NCBI GenBank assembly: GCA_013153895.1
Contig: JAADDN010000073.1
Coordinates: forward strand, 1-11,243
From: Thermoproteota archaeon
GTDB taxonomy: Archaea > Thermoproteota > Thermoprotei > Thermoproteales > Thermocladiaceae
DNA length: 11,243 nucleotides
Direction of reading: 5' to 3'
The notes beneath the pieces are model-generated. The model saw only the letters and a list, made by a program, of their open reading frames with translations, had not been told where the DNA came from and made no database searches. A program made the position numbers and the translations under genes. Shown here piece by piece: positions 1 to 6,381 of this stretch. The first letter of the stretch is position 1, and every line of letters begins with the position of its first letter.

Positions 1-657
1 TTCTTGTAGTACTCTGTTGATATCAAGCTTAGTAGTGTAGTCTATTTGTGTACTGTCTACATGTGTTTGTATTCTTGTTATTCCGTTTCTTGTCTCTATT
101 ACTATTTTTTCCTTCCATGTTGTCTCTCCAACTATTCTACTGTTTAGTGCTAGTAGTGATGCAAAGACTGGTTCTTTATCTAGATTGTTTCTCATTATAG
201 CGTCTAAGGTATAACTGTCTATAGCATAGTATCTGGTTAAGTACTCTACTAGTGTTAATCTATAGGCTCTGTCCAGCAAGTAAGCAGGAATGGTTATTTT
301 CCCAGTTTCCTCAATATACTTCTCTATAGGTAGTCCTCGGTTTCTCAGTACCTTGCTTAGCTCAAAGATGTAGTTCTGTATCTTCCTAATTGTAACTCCT
401 TTAAAGTAGCTTCCAAACTCTAGTGCCGCATAAAGCTTCATGTTTGGCAGTATATCGACGAAGGAATAGTTTTGATATTCTTGCCTTGCATAAAAGACTT
501 TGAGAAGCATACGTGGAGCTTTTAATGTAACCGAGAGGTTTCCCCCTGTCAGCTCTACCTGTGTGTTCTCTATATAGTTAGGATATAGGTATTTCTTGTA
601 TACTGCCCCCGCAGAACTAATAGTTGCTGTGGTGCTGGTTTTTTCTTCTGATAACAT
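1..657 (-). CDS. Protein of unknown function, 3' end beyond the window (219 residues visible)
   Basis: An uninterrupted reading frame of 219 codons runs from an ATG at 657-655 to the window edge without a stop, so the C-terminus is missing. The visible part is soluble, with no signal peptide, membrane span or cysteine pair. It starts MLSEEKTSTTATISS, continues with a beta-rich stretch (residues ~33-55), then a mainly helical middle (~70-160) and another beta-rich stretch rich in Thr, Ile and Arg (~175-210). I do not recognise the family. It has its own promoter, and that promoter and leader closely resemble those of the 594-aa gene at 9500, so the two are probably co-regulated. A structural role is possible but nothing in the sequence shows it. 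The ATG was chosen because it lies about 33 nt after the TATA element and just after a purine-rich GGGAGAG; an upstream ATG at 671-669 is out of frame. Confidence 0.8.
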   Translation of the reverse strand, partial: MLSEEKTSTTATISSAGAVYKKYLYPNYIENTQVELTGGNLSVTLKAPRMLLKVFYARQEYQNYSFVDILPNMKLYAALEFGSYFKGVTIRKIQNYIFELSKVLRNRGLPIEKYIEETGKITIPAYLLDRAYRLTLVEYLTRYYAIDSYTLDAIMRNNLDKEPVFASLLALNSRIVGETTWKEKIVIETRNGITRIQTHVDSTQIDYTTKLDINRVLQE

Positions 658-676
658 TTTGCTCTCCCATAAATCC

Positions 677-704
677 GTATAGTGTACTATGAATAATAAA
701 ATAG
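677..704 (-). promoter_or_regulatory. Archaeal promoter for the gene starting at 657
   Basis: On the minus strand CTATTTTATTATTCA (704-690) provides a T-rich TATA-type element about 35-45 nt before the ATG, and ACTATAC (683-677) ends 19 nt before the ATG where transcription should begin. The same two blocks occur in the same order upstream of 9500. The element begins 13 nt after the polymerase stop codon, so its T-rich strand could also serve as the polymerase operon's termination signal. Position and similarity are seen; promoter activity is inferred. Confidence 0.55.
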
Positions 705-717
705 AATTAAGCGGATA

Positions 718-3486
718 CTAGTATTCTCTAGAAAGTGCAGGTACAAGTTTATGGTACACGTCATCGATGAACTTGTCTAGCAGAGCTCGTTTGATGAGGT
801 CTATTATCTCATCTCTTCTCATCTCGATTATCTTGTAGGAGAAATGTATCTTGTATCCCTTCTCGTAGCCATCCGGTCTTTTTACAATTGTTGGCTTAGA
901 GGCGATGACACGGGCGACTTTGCATATTTTCCCATCATCGTCGAGGTACACGTAGAACGATGACTTCTTATCGGGGTTGGGGTCTGGGAGGAAGTATGTT
1001 ATAATACTCCTCTGTTTCGCTAATACCTTCCTTGCATCAATCTCTACATCTACTCTCTTCCATTCATCCTTTTCTCCTAGATATGATAGAATACCATTAC
1101 TAGTCGGCTTGGGTGCGTATACGCCTTCGTTAGAGTATATGTAGGAAGTGAAGAGTGCTGCATAGTGGAATGTCTTGTTTATACGCTTAACCTTAGAGGG
1201 GTCGTCCTCGTTAACGAACGATGATATAGACTTCTTTATGAACAGCCTATTATATGGTGCGTCTTGAAGTATTTCATCTATTAGCTCTGCTATCTCCTTC
1301 TTGCTGGAAAGCTTTCTTGTTATCACCTTATCGTAGAACTCGGTAAGTCTCTCCTTAAGTGCCAACGGTACAGTTGCCTTATAGAACTCTCCCTTTATGA
1401 CTGATACTCTCCCTTCCGTGTCATAACAGATATATGATTTAGCTGATGGCTCATCCGAGTATTTCTGCTTTGGGAACACACATTTACTAAACTTGTCCTC
1501 GTACTCTATAAAGTAGTATTTACCATACTTTCTCTGTATCTCTTTAGTGACACGGTCTAAAAGCTCAAAGAACTGCTCATCCGTACATTTCCAATGCATG
1601 AATATACTATCCGTGTCGGCGTATATCACTTCGCCACAGTTACCCATCTCCTTAGCTATCCTGTTAGCAATCTCTATAGTATCATGTTTAATCATCTGAG
1701 TACGCCAGAACACCATAGCACTAAATAACTCGTTTATTATATTACCGCTCATCTTCCCAAACAGACCGTATAAGCTATTAGCGAGTATTTTCACGGCCTT
1801 GTCAAGTGCTAGTAGCTCTACTCTTCCCGTCTTTTTCGCTTCTTTCTTGAACTTCTTAGTCATTCTACGGGCATTGTATATCTTGTATATCAGGAAGCTA
1901 AGTATTCCGTATCCCGATACAAGCGTGACATATACCAGTATATCCATACAGTCCTTGCTCTTGCTACGCTTCTTACCGAGAATAACTTCTGATGCTCTTT
2001 CTTTAATTCTGAGGTTCAGTTTGTTCCGTATTCTATCAACTATTCTTCCCTCATTGTTGAATACAATCTTATCAATAATATGGAGATTCATGAAGTCCGC
2101 CGCATTACTGGTCATATCACTTGGATATAGTTGTGCGTAGTCACCCTCTAGGACGTTATTGAATACACCATAAGTTTTAGTGTATGTTTTTCCTTCTTGG
2201 AAAGCCTCAGGAGCTTTAGATAAGTCTCTGATACAGTATATGTCACATGCTTTCCTATACTCCAGCTCTTTCTTACGATATACCGGTGCTATACCTATCT
2301 TATTCAATATATTTACTAGCAGGTACTCGTTTACCTGACCGGGAGATAGTCGCTGGAACACGCTCGGCGGGATACCGTACATTACGGATAGCATAAAGAG
2401 GATGTACAACCATACTCTTGCAATTATACTAGTAAGCAGTACGTCCGCAACAACGTATTTTTCAAGCAAGGGATGCTTGTTATCATAGTATTCCTTCAGC
2501 TTAGCGTGATTTAACACCCTTTCTGCTTCAAGATACTCTGAGTCCAGCACCCATTTCGCTTCTGGCACAATCTTCGATACCTCTTTTATGACTTCAACAG
2601 CTACATCGTCTAATGCTTTGGCAACCGTGCTCCGTATCCCCAATGAAGACTTAAGATTATCACGTACCATCATCAGGTCTATATGAGGTATTATTCTCCC
2701 CGTAGGCCCATCCGGCATTATATAGAATGGTGTTATCGTATCCGGCGGTGCGAATGGCTGGAGATACAAAAGGTCGAACTCTGCACCGTTATAGCTTATA
2801 ACATAGTCTGGCTGTTCCTCTCTTATTATTTCTAAGAACTTCTCTGCAAGTTTTCTGCTTGATTTAAAGTCTAGTTTTTCAGCCCATAGCACTTTTATCT
2901 TTTTCACAAAATCCTTCGTGAAAACATTATCTTTCAGCTTGAAAACAGCATACTGAATAGTTATTATTGGGTCGCCACGCTGAGGAAATCCACCTCTTCT
3001 ACTATATACTTCTATGTCAAATACCAGCACTTTTATGTCGCCGAAGAAATCAACAAGCTTACGGGCAGTACTAACCATTTCTTCGTTTTTCCTAAGTACG
3101 AGAGGTACTGGTGTTCCGAAAAGCTGTTTAACTATATCCATTGCTGAACGAACTAAGTAGATTATATTGTGCTGTGTTGGCATGACGTTGAACTTCTTGA
3201 GGCTAGAAGCTATCTCCGGTATTTTTTCTTTTCTTAGAGCATATATTTTGAAGACATTAGCATCAATAGGAGCATAGGTCATCAAACTCTTATCGTAGAC
3301 TATCGGTACATACGGTGTTAGCTCTGCTTTGATTATTCCTTTAACACGAGGTATTCTCCTGTATCTCGTAATTCCTAGCATCCATGGCTGATGAATATAG
3401 GAAGCTACTACTTCTCCGCCACGGCCTAGAAGTTTTATCTTATACCCAGTACCAGTCTCTACAGCGTAGATGTCAGTTATAGTCAA
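718..3486 (-). CDS. polB: Family B DNA-directed DNA polymerase with 3'-5' exonuclease
   Basis: A replicative family B polymerase, 922 aa, with all catalytic motifs intact. Exonuclease: Exo I FDIEVY (D157, E159), Exo II YNGAEFD (D238), Exo III YVVAD (Y344, D348). Polymerase: motif A GDYAQLYPS (D449, Y454), fingers helix ~523-548, motif B KILANSLYG (K566, N570, Y573, G574), motif C YADTDS (D624, D626). A thumb of about 220 residues follows, with a KGE element near 698-700. Spacing from Exo I through motif C is like cellular archaeal PolB, with extra residues between motif A and the fingers (~460-510); it lacks the short architecture of phi29-type protein-primed enzymes. It should therefore extend primers on the element's DNA with proofreading. 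The start is TTG, overlapping the upstream stop (TTGA), with GGTGAT five bases upstream; the next Met is residue 36, inside the fold. It is the last gene of a three-gene operon. Confidence 0.97.
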   Translation of the reverse strand: MTITDIYAVETGTGYKIKLLGRGGEVVASYIHQPWMLGITRYRRIPRVKGIIKAELTPYVPIVYDKSLMTYAPIDANVFKIYALRKEKIPEIASSLKKFNVMPTQHNIIYLVRSAMDIVKQLFGTPVPLVLRKNEEMVSTARKLVDFFGDIKVLVFDIEVYSRRGGFPQRGDPIITIQYAVFKLKDNVFTKDFVKKIKVLWAEKLDFKSSRKLAEKFLEIIREEQPDYVISYNGAEFDLLYLQPFAPPDTITPFYIMPDGPTGRIIPHIDLMMVRDNLKSSLGIRSTVAKALDDVAVEVIKEVSKIVPEAKWVLDSEYLEAERVLNHAKLKEYYDNKHPLLEKYVVADVLLTSIIARVWLYILFMLSVMYGIPPSVFQRLSPGQVNEYLLVNILNKIGIAPVYRKKELEYRKACDIYCIRDLSKAPEAFQEGKTYTKTYGVFNNVLEGDYAQLYPSDMTSNAADFMNLHIIDKIVFNNEGRIVDRIRNKLNLRIKERASEVILGKKRSKSKDCMDILVYVTLVSGYGILSFLIYKIYNARRMTKKFKKEAKKTGRVELLALDKAVKILANSLYGLFGKMSGNIINELFSAMVFWRTQMIKHDTIEIANRIAKEMGNCGEVIYADTDSIFMHWKCTDEQFFELLDRVTKEIQRKYGKYYFIEYEDKFSKCVFPKQKYSDEPSAKSYICYDTEGRVSVIKGEFYKATVPLALKERLTEFYDKVITRKLSSKKEIAELIDEILQDAPYNRLFIKKSISSFVNEDDPSKVKRINKTFHYAALFTSYIYSNEGVYAPKPTSNGILSYLGEKDEWKRVDVEIDARKVLAKQRSIITYFLPDPNPDKKSSFYVYLDDDGKICKVARVIASKPTIVKRPDGYEKGYKIHFSYKIIEMRRDEIIDLIKRALLDKFIDDVYHKLVPALSREY

Positions 3487-4094
3487 CTCTTATCACCCAC
3501 TAATGACTCGTATATTTCAAGTATCTTCTTTGAAATCTCACTAGCATTCTTGTGGTCGATATACCTAGTTGGTACTGCTACCAGTTTAGCGAATAGCTTT
3601 ACTATCTCATCTGCCTTTTCTCCACAGATATTTATGACATTAGAGAGTATCATCTTCATCATTTTGTAGTCAAACTTGTCAAACCCAACTGGTAGGAAGA
3701 AAAACCTTATCTTCGGGAGAAGCTCTTCATTCGTCATTATCGGCTCTAGTATCTGATACATAATATCGACTGAATCGGTACGATAGTACTCGTAAACAGC
3801 AAAATATAATGCCGAAGAATAGCTTAGAAGATTAAATTGATTCTCAACAGAAACCTTCTGCTTCCTAGCCCTACTACCTATAGGTCTCCTTGCAGTTCTC
3901 CTCAAAGACGATACTCCATTCAGCACTCTCCAGTTATCCCGTACAAAATCCTCAGTAACATCTACACCATAGTCATTAAGACATTTTGTTACAAAAGCAA
4001 CAATTTCGGGATGAGGAGTGAGCTTACTGTAAGAAAAACGATATTTTATCATAGCTTGACGGAGACAGTCTCTAACCTTCTTTTCATCTATCAC
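3483..4094 (-). CDS. Protein of unknown function in the polymerase operon (203 aa)
   Basis: Not recognised. A mainly helical, soluble 203-aa protein. Residues ~25-60 (HPEIVAFVTK... to WRVLNG) could form a small three-helix bundle of helix-turn-helix size. An arginine/lysine-rich patch at 65-80 (LRRTARRPIGSRARKQK) follows at once and suggests nucleic-acid binding. The rest (~85-203) is helical and rich in aromatic residues. The GTG start is supported by a GGTG 7 nt upstream (4105-4102) and is separated by 21 nt from the preceding gene. Its TGA stop overlaps the TTG start of the polymerase, so the two proteins are translated in a coupled way. An accessory role in replication (processivity, primer or origin binding) is a reasonable guess from context only. 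Confidence 0.85.
   Translation of the reverse strand: MIDEKKVRDCLRQAMIKYRFSYSKLTPHPEIVAFVTKCLNDYGVDVTEDFVRDNWRVLNGVSSLRRTARRPIGSRARKQKVSVENQFNLLSYSSALYFAVYEYYRTDSVDIMYQILEPIMTNEELLPKIRFFFLPVGFDKFDYKMMKMILSNVINICGEKADEIVKLFAKLVAVPTRYIDHKNASEISKKILEIYESLVGDKS
3494..3497 (-). promoter_or_regulatory. Ribosome binding site that sets the TTG start of polB
   Basis: GGTG (within GGTGAT, minus strand) lies exactly 7 nt before the TTG at 3486. It sits inside the last codons of the upstream gene, whose TGA stop shares two bases with the TTG. This is translational coupling, and the spacing matches the other GGTG sites of the window. Confidence 0.75.
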
Positions 4095-4115
4095 CTAAAA
4101 ACACCGCTAGTCTGG

Positions 4116-4823
4116 TTACTCTTCTTCCTCGGCTATCTCTACGGTTGCGTTGTCATAAGTTTCCCAGAACATTGCCGACGCTGTCGCTAGGCTCCGTATT
4201 ACTTTTTCACGGAACTCGTCGAGCGTCAAATTCTTCTCCATCCAGAGGAATAGTACCGAGAGTTTCGGCAATACCACCTCGTGTGTAATACTAGATATAT
4301 ACTCTTCTGCTAATAAGAACATATCAGGTAGCGGCACTATTAATGGTGCAGAATCAACAAATACAACAGTTGGTAGCGTAGTAGTCCTAGATGGAAATCT
4401 TGTCGCTGGTAGCGTTCTCAGTACTGATATTATCAGGTCTTGGGCACTTTCGAAAGGCTCTGCTATTTCGTGCAGTTCAGCGTTCTCGTCAACCTCCTTA
4501 AGCTCCTCGTATAGTTTTTTCGGATTTCCTTGCTCCGGTACTATTTCCTTTAGTATCTTCTCGATATTACCAACCCAGTAGTAACGTAGAACCCCGTTCT
4601 GTATTGAGTGTGTTTTGTCGTAACTAGCCTCTGCTACTGCTATCTTTTTCAAATACTTGTATACTCCTGCCGTATTAATCGTTATAAAGAACTCGCTAGG
4701 TATCTTAATATCGATAATGTCTATATTGTTATTTACTGGTATAAGGACATGCTGGATTTTTCTCGAACGTGAAACTCGTGTAAGAGTTAGTCCCTGTGTC
4801 CTTTTGGCAGGCACACCAGTCAC
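4116..4823 (-). CDS. Protein of unknown function, first gene of the polymerase operon (235 aa)
   Basis: Not recognised. Soluble 235-aa protein with a basic N-terminus (residues 7-22), a beta-rich section (~24-55), a helical acidic middle (~86-135), a beta strand VVFVDSAPLIVPLP (~153-166), two long helices (~168-220) and an acidic tail ending AEEEE. An acidic tail after a compact domain is common in single-stranded-DNA-binding proteins, where it recruits partners, but no OB-fold signature can be read here. The start is GTG. A leaderless start at 4823 fits the promoter distance; a second in-frame GTG at 4814 would have GGTGA six bases upstream and give 232 aa. It opens the operon leading to polB, so a replication-linked role is likely but unproven. 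Confidence 0.85.
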   Translation of the reverse strand: MTGVPAKRTQGLTLTRVSRSRKIQHVLIPVNNNIDIIDIKIPSEFFITINTAGVYKYLKKIAVAEASYDKTHSIQNGVLRYYWVGNIEKILKEIVPEQGNPKKLYEELKEVDENAELHEIAEPFESAQDLIISVLRTLPATRFPSRTTTLPTVVFVDSAPLIVPLPDMFLLAEEYISSITHEVVLPKLSVLFLWMEKNLTLDEFREKVIRSLATASAMFWETYDNATVEIAEEEE

Positions 4824-4845
4824 CGCTATAAAGTATTGGGTCTGG

Positions 4846-4858
4846 AAATAAAAATATG
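4846..4858 (-). promoter_or_regulatory. Promoter of the polymerase operon
   Basis: Minus strand CATATTTTTATTT (4858-4846) is a T-rich TATA element of the same type as those before 10938 and 9500. It places transcription start near 4826, almost at the GTG at 4823, which implies a very short or absent leader. This is the only promoter-like element seen before the three-gene run ending in polB. Confidence 0.55.
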
Positions 4859-4923
4859 TTTTCTTCTTTGCTCATTCAAGTTGAGATAGGTAGTTTGCGT
4901 ATTTATTCGCTAGATAAATATCC

Positions 4924-4936
4924 TTAAATATTATAT
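4924..4936 (+). promoter_or_regulatory. Promoter of the redox operon
   Basis: TTAAATATTATAT on the plus strand, preceded by TCC, lies about 38 nt before the TTG at 4968. Transcription would start near 4955, just ahead of the GGGGTG Shine-Dalgarno. It faces away from the polymerase-operon promoter in a 144-nt divergent region. The call rests on position and base composition only. Confidence 0.45.
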
Positions 4937-4967
4937 CGGTAACCACTTGAATATGGGGTGAAAATGG

Positions 4968-5219
4968 TTGATGGATAAAAGCATACTATACATATATCCC
5001 GTCATCCCATATAATCCTGAATTGTCAAGTTATTTCGAATCTCTTATATGCAACATCACACCGTCGTACGTGTCTTGCGAAGTAATAGGCGATTATCTAA
5101 TGATGAATATACTTGGACGGAGCTACATATTCAGGTGGCGTACACAGAAGTATATGCTCACGTTTGCAAGCATATTTAACATACTATCTGTTATAGCGAA
5201 GCATGTAGGAGGTATGTAA
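4968..5219 (+). CDS. Small orphan protein preceding the thioredoxin-CcdA gene (83 aa)
   Basis: Not recognised. An 83-aa protein starting MMDKSILYIYPVIPYNPE, with two cysteines, C28 and C37, in the stretch SLICNITPSYVSCEV. The C-terminal third is moderately hydrophobic, but there is no clear membrane span or signal peptide. Its stop (TAA 5217-5219) is one base before the ATG of the thioredoxin-CcdA gene, and its last codons carry that gene's AGGAGGT ribosome site, so the two are co-transcribed and probably functionally linked. Start choice: TTG at 4968 has GGTG exactly 7 nt upstream (4957-4960), the spacing used elsewhere in the window; ATG at 4971 is the alternative (82 aa). The role is unknown. 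Confidence 0.75.
   Translation: MMDKSILYIYPVIPYNPELSSYFESLICNITPSYVSCEVIGDYLMMNILGRSYIFRWRTQKYMLTFASIFNILSVIAKHVGGM
5207..5213 (+). promoter_or_regulatory. Strong Shine-Dalgarno for the thioredoxin-CcdA gene
   Basis: AGGAGGT ends 7 nt before the ATG at 5221 and lies inside the final codons of the 83-aa gene. It is the strongest ribosome site in the window and fixes the start of the secreted protein. Confidence 0.75.
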
Positions 5220-5220
5220 G

Positions 5221-6381
5221 ATGCGTTTGCTTCACGTAATACTCCTAGTTTTTCTCATTTCCGCTTTTTTATCGGTAGCCACAGTAATCGCAGATAATTT
5301 TAACAACATATACGTTGTTGTATATGGAGAACCGTCTTGTCCTCATTGCGAAAATACTGTTCGTGTCCTCAAACAGTACAACATACCGTTTACATTCTGC
5401 CCATTGCCAAATAATGGTACATGCGTTGAGCATTACATGTTCTTTATTAACACCACTCATCTACCAGAAGTAGTGCCTATAGTAATTATAGGTAATCGGA
5501 GTAGGATAACGGGTATTTGGATAGGCGAACTCGATAATCTAACCACGCTGAAAAATCTTCTTGACTCATGGAAGATAATAAACGGTAGCTACTATGTGAA
5601 AGTATATTTTGCTGGGAGAGCGATTGGATACTACCGTGTTGACAGCCGTAGCAACTACATGCTCTACGCATGGCTACTTGGAAATACAACGACTACAACT
5701 AGTCCTAGTCAAATAAACAAAACAAGCAGTAATTCGACAGGTACTCACGGACTAGTAACACCACAAGAGAGCAATAAGAAGAACTCTATAACGACAACAT
5801 TACTAGTAGCATTCGGGCTAGCTGTACTAGATGCTTTCAGCCCGTGTGCTATTTCGGCGTACTTGTCAGCGTTGACTTGGGGTAAGAAGGAGAAGATATT
5901 GTTCCTAGTTATGCTAGCTGGTCTCTACTTCTTGTTTGGAGTAGGTCTTCTCCCTGTTGTGCAGTTGCTTCCAAGCTATGTCATAGCTATTATACTCATT
6001 GCACTAGCGATAACAACTGTATATACAAGTGCCAAGCATACGTGTCTGCTATGCCGTGAACTAAACATCTCTATCAATATCTTTCCAGTAGTATTAGCAC
6101 TACTCTTATTTGCAACGATGCTACCATGTATTGGAGGAGCATACCTTATCGCAGCAAGTCTCCTAAAGAAATACGGTACATTTCTATATGTTCTCGGCGT
6201 TGCAGGCTATACTATGGCGTTTATCTCTCCGATAGCTGCGATACTGTATATATCATCAAGAAAGAGCATTGCTGAAAAAATATATAGGCATAGCGATAAG
6301 ATAGGGGGTCTCATAGCGGGTATTCTGCTGGGTTATGCGTTATGGATACTGTTTCAAAGCTTTCTAGTACCTATACATTGA
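5221..6381 (+). CDS. Secreted thioredoxin-like domain fused to a CcdA/DsbD-type membrane electron carrier (386 aa)
   Basis: Probably a membrane thiol-disulfide oxidoreductase moving electrons across the cytoplasmic membrane. A signal peptide or anchor spans residues 1-25. A thioredoxin/glutaredoxin-like domain (~29-118) has the active site C40-P-H-C43 in GEPSCPHC and a Val-Val-Pro at 84-86 in the cis-proline position; C60 and C68 could form an extra disulfide. A Thr/Ser/Asn-rich linker (~155-190) follows. The membrane domain (~191-382) has about six spans, with FSPC (C209) in the first and LPC (C303) in the fourth, the two conserved cysteines of CcdA/DsbD proteins. A CLLC pair (C275, C278) sits in the loop between the two halves. 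Eight N-x-S/T sequons lie between residues 65 and 173, fitting an external, glycosylated face. Second gene of a two-gene operon; its 3' end overlaps the convergent gene by 18 bp. Whether it reduces or oxidises substrates cannot be told from sequence. Confidence 0.88.
   Translation: MRLLHVILLVFLISAFLSVATVIADNFNNIYVVVYGEPSCPHCENTVRVLKQYNIPFTFCPLPNNGTCVEHYMFFINTTHLPEVVPIVIIGNRSRITGIWIGELDNLTTLKNLLDSWKIINGSYYVKVYFAGRAIGYYRVDSRSNYMLYAWLLGNTTTTTSPSQINKTSSNSTGTHGLVTPQESNKKNSITTTLLVAFGLAVLDAFSPCAISAYLSALTWGKKEKILFLVMLAGLYFLFGVGLLPVVQLLPSYVIAIILIALAITTVYTSAKHTCLLCRELNISINIFPVVLALLLFATMLPCIGGAYLIAASLLKKYGTFLYVLGVAGYTMAFISPIAAILYISSRKSIAEKIYRHSDKIGGLIAGILLGYALWILFQSFLVPIH

Noticed and set aside
1876..1947. 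Hydrophobic stretch in the polymerase (residues ~514-537) resembling a membrane helix
   Set aside because: It aligns with the normal fingers helix of archaeal PolB (pattern G-I-L-S-F-L followed by the basic RRMTKKFKK segment before motif B), so it is part of the enzyme core.
1799..2140. Plus-strand open frame of 113 codons inside the polymerase gene
   Set aside because: Ser/Leu-rich antisense shadow of a well-supported coding sequence, with no promoter or ribosome site. The same holds for the other antisense frames within the large minus-strand genes.
4874..4952. Inverted repeat ATTCAAGT / ACTTGAAT flanking the divergent promoter region
   Set aside because: Eight bases separated by 63 nt is too weak to call an operator or origin without further copies; plausible by chance.
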